The notes under the pieces: generated by a model
Seen by the model: the letters and a program-made list of their open reading frames with translations, nothing else
What the model was told of the DNA's origin: nothing
Database searches by the model: none
Assembly: GCA_015680685.1 (NCBI GenBank)
Contig: MNCI01022534.1
Coordinates: forward strand, 142,005-206,004
Direction of reading: 5' to 3'
Origin: Gnetum montanum
Taxonomy: Eukaryota > Streptophyta > Gnetopsida > Gnetales > Gnetaceae
Length of the DNA: 64,000 nt
In this document: positions 48,147-58,945 of the stretch, one piece after another
Layout: the number at the start of each line of letters is the position of its first letter
How positions within the stretch are numbered: position 1 is the first letter of the stretch
Program-made: the position numbers and the translations under genes

Positions 48147-48164
48147 TCCCTAGCAATAGTGCCA
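48147..48164 (-). other. Primer binding site of element F (decayed tRNA-Asp type)
   Basis: The minus strand reads TGGCACTATTGCTAGGGA, one base after the LTR. The canonical Athila-type site is TGGCGCCGTTGCCGGGGA. The five differences are all transitions and fall in the three CpG sites of the canonical sequence. Confidence 0.8.
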
Positions 48165-48165
48165 A

Positions 48166-49053
48166 TGATTGGAAGTGAGGTAACCCTATGCTCAACCATA
48201 CGAATACAAGCATTTCATGCATGATACAGTTGAATTCCAAGGACTAAGTGCCTATGCACCCTTGTGGAACAAGTATGGATTGGTTGATTAGTGTCTCCCA
48301 AACTTACTTGTATGTCATGATTGTATGGTTAAGTAAGCTTAAGGCATATGATTTTTATAGCTTTTATGTTTTTTATGTCCTGCTGCTAATAAGGGAGGAG
48401 AGAGAGAGATAACTAAGTGACTAATTTAACTTAACTACTGATTAACTAGGCTTTAAAATAATCCTAACACTAGTATCCATTCTCACTTGTTATACATATC
48501 TTGAACCAGCACAACACTACTAGGATTACCAAACGCTAATCGTCACTAGGTTACCAAGTGTTACACGCATGCTCGAAGTGATTGTATTGTGTGTGCTAAT
48601 AATAGAAATGTAAAGTGCATAGAATAAAATAAAATAATAAAATAAAATAAATGTAGAAGAAAATAAAATGAAGGGAATGAGTAAGAAAAAATATCTTAAG
48701 TGATGCAAGGATGAATCCAAAAGCTCGTCTTTATTGCTGTACACAAGGTGTGCTCAGGTACACAATGCTTGAATAAAGATTTGTTCACACTTAGACCTCC
48801 TGCTGTGGGCACTTGGAAAATACTCTAACTACAGAAGTTTTGCTACTTGACTCCTAAAAGACTTCTAAAATACTTTCCTTGAAATTCTTCCTTTCTTCTA
48901 AATTACTCCCTATTATGCACCTAGGCATTGTATTTATAGGCCCAGGAGTAACCTGGGAATAACCACTATAATAATAACCACTCTAATAATTAGAGTAACT
49001 ACTCTAATAATAACCACTAACCACTCTAATTATTAGAGTAATTGCTCTCATAA
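48166..49053 (-). mobile_element. Element F 5' LTR (888 bp)
   Basis: Direct repeat of 40481-41453. Minus-strand end ...CACTTCCAATCA at 48166 and start near TTATGAGAG at 49053 (TG decayed). The TATA box (minus CCTATAAATA) is at 48930-48940. The palindromic U3 array is shorter than in the 3' LTR. Confidence 0.85.
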
Positions 49054-49058
49054 TGGAT
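49054..49058. repeat. Target site duplication of element F, right copy
   Basis: TGGAT, identical to 40476-40480. Confidence 0.85.
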
Positions 49059-50160
49059 AGAACTACATAGAAATTAACAATGGAGAAATAAACTAGAAAA
49101 TTTTCTATCAACCTTGAGATTTCTCAAGAAATGTTATTTCTACAAAACAAATGATGCAAGAGATGCAAATATCAAAACCAAAAATTTTGGTTAGACTATA
49201 TGTAGCTAATAGTGATAATGATTGCTAATAGGAGAAGACACTGTTGGACTGTCTAGTTGTAGATGAATTCAAAGATGTGTTTACTAATGAATTACCAAGA
49301 ATGCCACTAGAAAGAAAGGTAGATTTTGGGATTGAAATTCTTCTAGGAAGTGCTCTAGCCTCAAAGGAACCATATAGAATGTCACTAGTTGAGATGCATG
49401 AGTTAAAAAACCAACTTGAAGAACTATTAAAGGAGGAATTAATTAGGCCTAGTGTGTCATCATGTGAAGCACCAATTCTATTTGTCAAGAAGAAATATGA
49501 AACCTTATGCCTATGCATTGATTATGGATAGCTAATCAAGGTAACTATTCAAAATAAATATCTTCTTCCAAGGATTGATAACCTTTTTGATTAGCTCAAA
49601 CAAGCATAGGTATTTTTAAAAATTGATTGAAAGTTAGGATATTATCAACTAAGAATCAAAGAAGAAGACATTTTAAAAACAACCTTTCAAAGAAGGTATG
49701 AACATTATGAATTCACGATTATGCCTTTTGGTCTAACTAATGCTCAAGATACCTTTATGATTATGATGAATCATATTTTTTAGCCATTTTTGGATTAGTT
49801 TATATTAGTGTTTAGAGATGATATTTTAATATATTCTAAGAAAGTTGAGGAACATGAGTAGCACCTAAGAACAATCCTACAAATCCTTAGGATACATAAA
49901 TTGTATGCAAGTAAGAGCAAGTATGTATTTTGGCAATATGAAATGAGGTTTCTTGGTCATGTCTTATCAAAAAAAGGGTTAGCCATTGATCTAGGTAAAA
50001 TTGATGAAATAATTAGTTGGCATCATCATGGAATGTTATAGAGGTCAGAAATTTCTTAGGGTTAGTAGGCTACTATCATAGGTTTGTAAAAGATTTTTAA
50101 AAAATTTCAGTCCCTTTGACATGATTGCTAAAGAAGAGTAATTAGTTCCAATGGTCAAAG
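49059..50160 (+). pseudogene. Element G protease end and reverse transcriptase
   Basis: A short, stop-rich protease end is followed by an open stretch 49244-49531: VDEFKDVFTNELPRMPLERK, VDFGIEILLGSALASKEPYR, FVKKKYETLCLCIDYG. The palm continues ([44 protein letters not shown]). The catalytic loop near 49810 reads VFRDDILIYSK, with both Asp kept. Then RFLGHVLSKKGLAIDL and, with frameshifts, the connection. This is a typical chromovirus RT. Gln codons are often TAG. Confidence 0.85.
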
Positions 50161-50199
50161 AAATGTACTTTGTCTTTCCAAAAGCTGAAATAATTGTTA

Positions 50200-50700
50200 A
50201 CATCAGCTCCTATATTAATCATGCCTTCAAAAAATGTTCAGTTTGATGTATATATAGATGCCTACGGTGAGGGATTAGGTTGTGTTTTAATGTAGCAAAA
50301 TCAAGTAGTTGCTTATGAATCAAGACAATTAAAACCTAATGAACATAATTACCTAATGCATGATTTAGAACTTGTAGAAATGGTCCATGCTTTACAAATA
50401 TGGAGACATTATCTGTATGGAAAGAAATTTAGAGTATGGTTAGATCATAAAAGTTTGAAATACATTTTTACCTAGCCTAATTTAAACATGAGGCAAAGAT
50501 GTTGGTTAGAATTCTTGTTTGATTATGATTTTTAGCTTTTTTATCATGAGGGTAGAGGAAACAAGGTGGAAAATGCTCTCAATCAAAGAAGATATGTTAA
50601 GAGAACCTTTTTACTTCATAGTACAATTGTTGATTTGATTAAAAAGGGACTAGAAAATGGTAAGTTCTTTGTTGAGAAATTTGAAAATAAGAACTGAGGT
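50200..50700 (+). pseudogene. Element G RNase H
   Basis: VDVYIDAYGEGLGCVLM, with first Asp kept in slightly altered context; [20 protein letters not shown] (Glu kept); [11 protein letters not shown] (Asp kept); FYHEGRGNKVENALN, where the last Asp of ADALS is Glu. Few stops. Confidence 0.8.
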
Positions 50701-51780
50701 CAATTGGAAAATGGATTTAAAATTATTGTTGATGGTTTGCTACTTTTCCAAGATTGTTTATATGTTCTAGCCAATGCAAAAATCAGAAATTTGGTAATGC
50801 AAGAACACCATGAAATAGTTTATACAAGTCATCCAAAGGCAACAAAAATGCTACATGCAATCAAAAAATAATTTTTGTGGCTTGGAATGAAAAAAGATGT
50901 TTCTAAGTTTATGGTAAGGTGTTTTAACATGTTAGCAAGTTAAGGTTAAACATCAAGTACTAGCAGGTCTTTTACAACTACAAAATATTCCAAAATGAAA
51001 ATGGGATGAGATTAGAATAGATTTCATTATTGGGTTACCTAAAGTTCTTGGATGATATGATTCCATAATGGTGGTAGTTGATAGGTTGACAAAGTCAGCG
51101 CACTTCATCAAAGTGAAATCAAATTATGATGCTAGAAAGACTGTAAAAATTCATATTCAAGAAATAGTTAGATTTCATGGCATACCTAAGAAAATCATTT
51201 CAAACAAGGATCCAAAGTTTACATCTCATTTTTGGCAAGCTATCCAACAAGCTCTTGGAAAAAAACTAAAATTTAGCACAACCTATCATCCACAAACTGA
51301 TGGTTAGGATGAGAGAACAAATCAAGTGGTAGAAGATCTTTTAAGAATCAGTGTATTGGATCATCATAAAACTTGGGATAAGGTATTGCTCTTGGTAGAA
51401 TTTTTCTACAATAACAGCTATCAAAGTAGCATTGAAATAGCACCTTATGAAGCCTTGTGTGGTAGTAGAGTTCCTTTCTCTTGGGATCATTTTGAGGAAC
51501 AACTAATTTTTGGGTTCAAGATGATTTTGGATTTGTAGCTAAAGGTGAATCAAATTAAAGAGAGACTAAAGCAAGCAAAAGATAGACAATAGAGTCACAA
51601 AAATAATAGAAGGAGGGACCCAGAATTTTCTATTGGAGATAAAGTATTTCTAAAAGTCCAACCCTTTAAAAATGTCATTCAAGGTATTAAAAGGAACAAA
51701 CATAAACCTAGATTTATTGGCCCTTTTGAAGTCTTAGAGAAAATTGGTCCTGTTGCTTATAGAATAGAATAACCTCCTAG
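50701..51780 (+). pseudogene. Element G integrase (decayed)
   Basis: Zinc region HHEIVYTSHPKATKMLHAIK with only one Cys left of the CC pair. In the core, IRIDFIIGLPKVLG and an open stretch 51068-51307 (VVVDRLTKSAHFIKVKSNYD; RFHGIPKKIISNKDPKFTSH; FSTTYHPQTDG) are followed by TAG where Gln is expected, then ERTNQVVEDLLRISV in a second open stretch 51326-51538. All three catalytic acids can be found in the sequence. The C-terminal part has FSIGDKVFLKVQPFKN and KPRFIGPFEVLEKIGPVAYR to 51780. Confidence 0.85.
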
Positions 51781-51899
51781 TTTATCATCTTTACATAATT
51801 TTTTTCATGGTTATATGTTAAATAGGTATTTTTATGATTCTAAGCATTGTTTACGATGGAAAAAAATCTAGGTTAGCCCAGATTGTATTGTCAAAGTTC

Positions 51900-52056
51900 A
51901 ACCAATCTAGATTTCAAACCAGAGGATGCTCAATCTCAAGCATCATACACTAAGCCAAGTTTAGATAGATTGGAATGAGGATGGATCTAAAACATCTTGG
52001 GAGATGGAGGATGTGATTAGAGAGAGCTACCCTCACCTATTTAAACATTTCTAAGA
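51900..52056 (+). pseudogene. Element G chromodomain remnant
   Basis: The tail reads WNEDGSKTSWEMEDVIRESY then PHLFKHF, matching the second half of integrase-linked chromodomains (W-E-E/D at the end). In active elements this domain steers integration to particular chromatin. The N-terminal strand is too decayed to classify. Confidence 0.65.
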
Positions 52057-52065
52057 GGAAATATC

Positions 52066-52080
52066 TTAAGGGAAGGATGA
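52066..52080 (+). other. Polypurine tract of element G
   Basis: TTAAGGGAAGGATGA directly precedes the 3' LTR start TGTAATGAACC. Confidence 0.75.
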
Positions 52081-53125
52081 TGTAATGAACCACTTCTACT
52101 TGAGTTTTTGCATTAATAATTGTAATAGTTTTTCTATGTTTGTGTGCATGTTTTATTGACAACTAGTATGTGTGCTTTGTTTGGACTATGGTGGAAATGG
52201 ATAAATAAAATAGTAATAAATTTGTTAACTAAATTTTTATATGTATTATGATTAAATATTTAAATACCTTATGCAAAAGAAATATGCTTTAAGATACATG
52301 CTGGGAATGTTTTTAAATAATAATAATAATAATAAATATATGGGAAAACAAAATATTTTCTATTCTATTTCAACAAAGATGCTAAGAAACAAAAGAAAAA
52401 AAAAGGACAATACTCTAAGGTATGCCTCAAGAACTAAACCAGGTATGTTGAGATGTAAATGATTTTAAAAAGGAATATAAAAGAATGCTCATTACCTAAG
52501 TCAAGTTAAAGGAACTTGACCTATGAGTCAAGTTAACAGAACTTGACCCATGAATTAGGGATATTAGGTGCAAATACCATAGCTTTATATTTTATTTTTT
52601 GATTTTATCTAAATGTGATGCATTGTTCCTTTTAGTTTAAAATAGTAGAGCATAAGTTGATAGAGTGTGGGAAAACCTAGAATGTTAATTTATGGTTGTG
52701 ATCTATCTATTTTGTACTATTGAACATATGAATTTTTTATTTAAATGATTAATGGTAAAATGGTTACAAGAGTTAAATTTAGATGATCTTGTTTTATGTG
52801 TTACTTAGAATTATAAAATATTATTATGTGATTGAACAAATCAAATATTTTTTTTAATCTAATTAATCTTGCACATATATTTTACTGTGGCTATTTCTTT
52901 TTAAAATTATCTCTTAAATCTTAAAATTAATATTGATTGACATGTTTCAAAGCCATATCTAGGTGTTATAGATTTCATTTTAATTTTATAGGTTAATGTT
53001 AATTTGATTTTTGTAGAAAGAAAGGCACTTGTGCATTTTCTTCTTTCAACTAGCTTTTTTTTGGGGGGGGGGGGGGTTGCTTGAAGGGTTAGCTTTTGCT
53101 CCCTATGANATGAATGGGTATTACA
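52081..53125 (+). mobile_element. Element G 3' LTR
   Basis: Direct repeat of 37756-38851, ending GGGTATTACA. It has internal deletions relative to the 5' copy near 52840, and a G14 run with an ambiguous base near its end. Confidence 0.85.
53063..53109. other. G14 homopolymer and ambiguous base: possible assembly flaw
   Basis: Fourteen G in a row (53063-53076) replace CCAAATGGCTTCAGA-type sequence of the 5' LTR. An N stands at 53109. This suggests low-quality consensus or a gap edge rather than biology. Confidence 0.6.
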
Positions 53126-54597
53126 CACGCATCACAAACTAGCATAAAACATCACAAATTTCACTCCAACACTATAACAACATACATAAAAAAAGTTCAA
53201 ATTATGAACCAAAATCACTTTGAATTTTTTATTAAAAAACCCAGTTTGAAATGAAATAGCTATAGTAAAACCTTTGGTAAAATTATAGAAAACATTTTAA
53301 AATTTCAAATCTTATGCAGAGGCATTCTACATTTCCCTAGAAATCCCCAAGAGGCTAGGACATTGCTAGAAAAATTGGTAAGTAAGCCAACACTATCAAT
53401 CTTTGGAGGAAAATCGTGGAAAAACTAGAAACAATTCCATGCACTAGTCTACTATAAAATTGTAAAAACTTAAAGGGAACTTCAAAATTAGTGATTCAAC
53501 CTTTGGTGCAATTATTAAACCTCATAGAATAGTCCCATGAACTCCAAAATTTACAATCTGCACCATAACCTTAATAAAAAATTTGAAAAGTTTGGTTATT
53601 TTTTGGAAAAATTATGGCAAAAATGCATGTGATGGGCTTGAAAAAAAATTTCAAATTTTTGCAACATAGTGCCCTAAAGCAAAAATCACAATATGAATAC
53701 AACCATACAACCTAGAACCAACATTTAATGCTTACAAAACCAAAATTTTTCAAGCAAACAATCCTAGGCAATATAAAATGCCTATATACTTCAATAAAAA
53801 ACAACAAAAAATAGTGAAAGATGGGTACCTAGCCATCATGGTTAAAGGGCCCTCTTTAATGGAAGGATTAGGAAGCTAGAAGATGCCCTTTTCAGTAGTG
53901 TCTACCTCCTCTAATGCAAGGTTTTTGCTTGTTTCTCCTCTTCCCTTTGACATCTTTCAAGATGGAAGTAAAATCTTCAATTCCTTTACAAATGCACTAT
54001 TTATGGTAGGAGAAGAGAAAAAATAAGCTCTCAACTAATGAAATTTGAAGCCAAGAATAGACAAAATCCTTATTTCCAAGTGCTACCTCTACCAGGAACC
54101 AAGCTTCAAAAAATGATATGAACAAAAGTATCAACATTGGAACCCTCCTAATACTTATGCATTTGAATGGAAACCAATGACCTTGAAATTCTTACTTTAC
54201 ACTTAATGAACTCAATGTTCATAAAATGAAAGTCATTTTTATGTTGGTTTGCTTGATTTTTTATCTTAAACAACCTTTTAACCTTGGGTGGGCCCCAAAG
54301 GGCACCACACAAATAAACCATGAAAAATTCCTATACAATGGGATTTGAAACTTTAAAAAATTTTCATGCTAGGGATTGATGACTAGCCAAATATTCAAGC
54401 TATGAAATAAGTTTTAGGATAAAACCATGATCATAATACATCTCTAGCAATTCATCCTTTATCCATGGTGATCAACAGAGCTCCTTTCACCCCTAAAATC
54501 CTAGACACTGCTATTGGAAGATCTTTGGATGCTACGATATAGCCTAAAATAGTTGGAACAAATCATAAAGTTTTTTTACTCTAGCACCATATCATAA
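53126..54597. other. Non-coding, AT-rich; start resembles 37440-37640
   Basis: No gene. Diffuse AATTTC/AAAATT-rich sequence. About 53230-53400 matches the left flank of element G. It may be intervening DNA of element A2. Confidence 0.5.
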
Positions 54598-56050
54598 ATA
54601 TGTTGGCTAGAATATTTATGTGTGGGGTGAGGATGAAACACACAAATAAGACCTCAAATAACCCTCAAAATTGTCAACCCTAGTCCTAAATTTTACATAA
54701 AGCCTTTGATAGCCTTGAAACACCAAATAACAAGTCAAAAAGGGATTGAAATTGATCAAACCTTGAAACATGCACTAGCACTATATAGAAAATATGCTGA
54801 ATAGCATATAAATTAGCATAAAAATCAAGAACATAGCTTCCACCATTCCAAACAACCTCAAGATATCTTATTCTAGTTGCCAAACCTAGTCAGAGCCTCT
54901 AGTAATCATGAAACATTAAAAATTAAGCCAAAATGTGATCAAAATTACTTTATTTCCTATTTCTGCACTAGATTCATAGTAAAAATATGTTGGATAGTTT
55001 CTTTATGAGGATGATTAAGGTGAAATGACCAAACAAAACCTCTAGTGACCTCCTAAATTTTCAATCGTAGTCCTAAACCCTAGCCATAGATACTAGTGAT
55101 CTTGGAGGCTAAGAAATTAAGTTGATTGATCATACAAACTACCTAGGCACCAAATTTCACAAGAAATACATTGGACACTAAGAGAAAATACACTAGCTAG
55201 TGTATTTTTGGTTTTGATGATATTTTAGATATGCTTGTAACACTCTAAATCACTCAAAATTCAATAGAAGAAGCCTGTGACTTAGAGAATGAAGACAATT
55301 GCAATTTGACCTTACTTAGGCATGAAAAATGTGAGTTTTCTCATTTTTACATAGAGACCAAGGAAACATATGCTAGCTAGTGTATTTTTTAGCTTGAAAA
55401 CTCCACAATGAACTTTTGTTAACTCATTATGATCTCAAAATAGCAATTTTTGACACTGAGACCCTAGTGCTACTTTGGATGCCAAAATTCCAAGTTTAAC
55501 ACATCATGGAATAATTATTCCCATAAAAATATGCTAGGGCTTGGGGAAAATATGCTAGCCAATGTGTTTCTTATGCCTTGGAAGCTCATAGTAACTTTTA
55601 TGTATCAAATCAACACTAAAATTGACTAATTCTCTCTCCTAGATCACTATGTTAACATTTCAAGGCACTGAAATTTAAAAATTGATCAAAACAAGCTTAA
55701 AAAATTAAATTTCATGAAAAATATGTTGGCTTCATAAAGGAAATATTTTGGCTAGTGTATTTCTTGTTGGTACTAGTGTAAAACCATAAGATACCTTTTC
55801 CTACCTTAAACCAAGCTCAAGATGATCATTTTAGATGCTCAAACCTTTCCCAAGGCTCACAACTCAAAAACCAATCAAGAATAATGCCTAGAATAAAATT
55901 TTGCAGAAAATACAATGACATCACATACAAAATATTCTAGCTAGTGTATTTCCTAATGGTGCTGGTGTAAAAACCATGAATGGCCTTTTTCTTTCCTTAA
56001 AACAAGGTGAAAATGACCCTTCAAGATGCCTAAATCTTCTTAAAAGTCCT
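54598..56050. repeat. Tandem array of ~190 bp units
   Basis: At least eight diverged units, marked by AATATGCTAGCTAGTGTATT or variants at about 54598, 54791, 54984, 55187, 55367, 55548, 55741 and 55931. Spacing is 180-203 bp. Units also share CTTGAAA-CTC and an AAAT-GACC-type segment. The array lies in the DNA upstream of the Tat RT. Arrays in non-coding parts of Tat/Ogre elements are known as sources of satellites. Confidence 0.75.
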
Positions 56051-56279
56051 AGAAGCTATCATGAGAGCCTAGGAATGCTTAAAACTGAGTCTAAACCACA
56101 TAGAAGCCACATTTTTCAGTCTCATGTGTAGGCATACTAATCCCCTGCATTGGCCAACACATGGGCATAGTGTAGGAATGTTTGAGCAAGTGGAAATCAA
56201 TTTGGACTTACTAACTATTTGTTCTAGAGATTACCACTAGTCCTATAATGACCTTGCCTATAAATAGGCCCTTACCATG

Positions 56280-56786
56280 GCTAGCTAAGGCCTTAAATTG
56301 GCCAAATATGATCATGATTGACCATGTTTTACTATATACTATCTTTCCTTACCTTTTTTGGCCTTTTTCACTATGTTTTAACTTTATTTGACCTTGTTTC
56401 AAATTATTTTCATATTAGTTGTTGTCATTTTGCCTTACTTTGTTATGTTTACATCATTTGACCTTATTTGATGACATTTTTTCATCATTTTCCATCATTT
56501 GGACCTTGACTAACTAGATTTGACATTATTTGATATCATTTGCCATTAGTAAGGCCTCATTTAACTATGTTTGATATCATTTTATATGGTTTTGATATTC
56601 ATTTGGCCTTCATTTGACTCTATCATACATCATTTGGCCTTTATTTCACCATGTTTACCTTAATCTATCCCTTGTCATCCTTGTTGTCCATGTTTTGACC
56701 TTATTTGGCATTGATTTAATTTATTTTGACCTAGCTTTACTTTATTATTAGAGTATTTTACATTATTTAATGGTTATACCACTCAG
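56280..56786 (+). repeat. T-rich block of short CATTTGACCTTATTTGA-like repeats
   Basis: The T-rich strand repeats CATTTG(A/G)CCTTATTT and TTTGAT-TCATTT about every 20-40 bases. It ends in TTATACCACTCAG, directly before the RT frame at 56787. The composition and the AG fit an intron 3' end. Splicing is inferred only. Confidence 0.5.
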
Positions 56787-58030
56787 GTACCACTTACTGT
56801 GCTTATAGTTAATGTGCAAGATTGGAGTATGGACACTTCAGCATAATTTAGTTCACTTTTGAGCCTAAGCGGACCTTATGGTGATGTTGAATGATTCATT
56901 GACCTTAATTAATTAGAACTTGATCTTAAGAGCTTGGTTGATCACATATCCTCTATAGAAAATCCTTTCAAATGGTCTAAACATGTAGTTAAAACCCTTG
57001 ATCTCAAGGTTAGTGACATTAATGAAGAATTTCTAGCTAGGGTTCCAGTCACAACACATAATGGTGAGGTGGAAACACTAAAATGAAGTTTCTCACTTTA
57101 ATTGTAGTAGGCCCAAAATAGCACCAAGGTCCTTCAAGATAACATTAAGGCCTTTGCCTAGTCAAATGAAGATATGCTAAGTTTTGATCCATGCCTAGTT
57201 CGAAAAAACATTATACTTAATCCTAGTATTAAACTAGTTAAGAAAAAAGTTTGAAAAATTAGACTGGATCTAGCCTTGATAGTTCATGATGTAATCATGA
57301 AACTTTATTAGGCTAGTTCCATTTGATTTGTTGATTAAATGGATTGGAAGTCCAACATAGTGATGGTTCCTAATAAAAATAGGAGTATATGTATTTGCAT
57401 TGATTTCCAAGACCTAAATAAGACAACTATTAAAGATGATTTTTCTTTGCCTAGTATTAATCAACTCATTGATACTATGACTAGACATGCCTTGTTATCT
57501 TTCATGGATGGGTTCTCGAGATACAACCAAGTTAGAATTAACCCATAGAATTAACTTTACATGACCTTCATAACCCATTGGAGAACCTTTTAATATACTA
57601 TGATGTTATTTGGTTTAAGAAATGTGGGTGTGACCTATCAATAAGCCATGAATTACATAGTTAGTGATTACATGTTATGATTACTAAATGACTATGTGGA
57701 TGACATAGCGATCAAATACAAAGTGGTCAATGATCATGCACATGACCGTGACTTAGTGGTTAAATAATATTTCAAATACAAAGTTAGGCTCAATCCTAAG
57801 AAGTGTGTCTTTGTCATTAAAATCAATATGATGCTTGGCTTCATGGTGTCTAAAGTAGGGATACCTATTGATCCTAATTAGGTTAAGTCCATAACCAACT
57901 TAGCAATTCCTACTAACCTGAAGGAACTTTAGGGGCTACAAGTTAGATTGCAATTTATTCGTAGGTTCATCTCAAGGCTACAGATAAGCTACAACCCATG
58001 AAATACTTGCTTAAAAATGTAGTTCACTAT
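56787..58030 (+). pseudogene. Tat-lineage RT (probably element A2)
   Basis: Coding signal starts at 56787 (VPLTVLIVNVQDWSMDTSA) and runs on as WSKHVVKTLDLKVSDINEEF, FA-SNEDMLSFDPCLV and the finger block. The open stretch 57339-57548 holds SNIVMVPNKNRSICICIDFQ, DLNKTTIKDDFSLP and FMDGFSRYNQVRINP. Then MLFGLRNVGVTYQ, catalytic YVDD at 57693-57704, RLNPKKCVFV, LGFMVSKVGIPIDP and LRFIRRFISRL-type connection. NP-KKC-F and the GL-R-IRRFI connection are hallmarks of the Tat group. Many TAG/TGA stops. Confidence 0.8.
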
Positions 58031-58500
58031 GAGTGGACTATCCAATTCCAAGAAGCCTTTGATAACATTACACAAGAGTTGGCTCAACTATCCATGGTGT
58101 ATATACCATAAAATAATAAACCCTTTTATGTTCACCTTGCAATCTCTAACACATACATAGCCTCTCTACTCTATCAAAAAAAAGATGATGGAGTAGAGGT
58201 AGCTATATACTACTTGAGCCATGCATTAATAGCCTATGAGACCTAATACAAAAAGGTTAAGAAGTATTATTCACCCCTAGTCTTCTGCTTGAAGAAGGGG
58301 AGACACTACCTCTTTAAGAGTCAAGTTCGCATCATATACAAGGACAATGTATCAAAAACCATAATGACCAACATCTATGAAAGTAGTTGTATATCATGAT
58401 TGAAGGTCATAAAACCTAAGTTTGTCTTACATTACATCTCCCAAGCCTTAACAAAAGGTTAAGCTAGAGCTGCATAGTTTTCCCAATTTAAAGACAATGC
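58031..58500 (+). pseudogene. Tat RT-linked RNase H
   Basis: IQFQEAFDNITQELAQLSMV, KPFYVHLAISNTYIASLLYQ, AIYYLSHALIAYET, LKKGRHYLFKSQVRIIY. This is the ordinary RNase H following RT. Stops at Gln positions. Confidence 0.75.
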
Positions 58501-58559
58501 ATTCATAGACTATGAATTCCTTAATGAGCATGTCAACATTGTCAATGAGGTACTTGAGG

Positions 58560-58945
58560 ATTACAAGGTCACCATGCTCTTTGATAGAGCTTCAACTACC
58601 CATGGGGCTAATGCTACTACCATCTTAACATCACCTTCTAGTGTAATCTAACCTTTCACTTACCATTTTTAATTTCCATGTATCAATGATGTGGTGGAGT
58701 ATGAAGGATTAATCAGAGGAATGATGGTAGCTCATAGCCAAGGAATGAAATGCCTAATGATAAAAGGTGATTTTCAACTTGTGGTTAATCAAGTAACTTA
58801 GGTTTATGCATGTAAATAAAAACATTTACAACCCTACTATGACCTAGCTAAGAAACTAATGCAACAATTTATAGATGTTAACATTCAACATATACCCTAA
58901 ACCAAGAATACCCTAGCCAATGCCAGAGAAACCTTAGCCCTAAGT
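58560..58945 (+). pseudogene. Tat second RNase H domain
   Basis: TMLFDRASTTHGANATTIL (first Asp), VVEYEGLIRGMMVAHSQGMK (Glu), LMIKGDFQLVVNQVT (Asp), TKNTLANARETLALS, where the last Asp (AD) is Asn. It follows the first RNase H and precedes integrase, the usual order in Tat elements. Confidence 0.75.

Larger units (their letters stand above)
40481..49053 (-). mobile_element. Athila-like Ty3/gypsy element F (8.6 kb)
   Basis: Minus-strand element with a 5' LTR at 48166-49053, a tRNA-Asp-type primer site, gag, protease, RT, an in-frame deletion of RNase H and most of integrase, a long 3' spacer, PPT and 3' LTR at 40481-41453. The 5-bp duplication TGGAT is perfect. It sits inside the G protease. 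Lacking RNase H and the integrase core, it could only have moved with proteins from a relative. Confidence 0.88.
37756..53125 (+). mobile_element. Chromovirus (Ty3/gypsy) element G, split by F
   Basis: LTRs of 1096 and 1045 bp, an initiator-Met-type primer site, gag, protease, RT, RNase H, integrase, chromodomain remnant and PPT, all in sense order. Without element F and its duplicated TGGAT it is about 6.8 kb. RT and chromodomain place it among plant chromoviruses. The flanking five bases (TAGGT and CACGC) do not match, so the target duplication has decayed or the ends have recombined. Confidence 0.85.

Noticed and set aside
37751-53130. Target site duplication for element G
   Set aside because: The adjoining five bases (TAGGT and CACGC) do not match, and shifting the ends by a few bases did not give a match.
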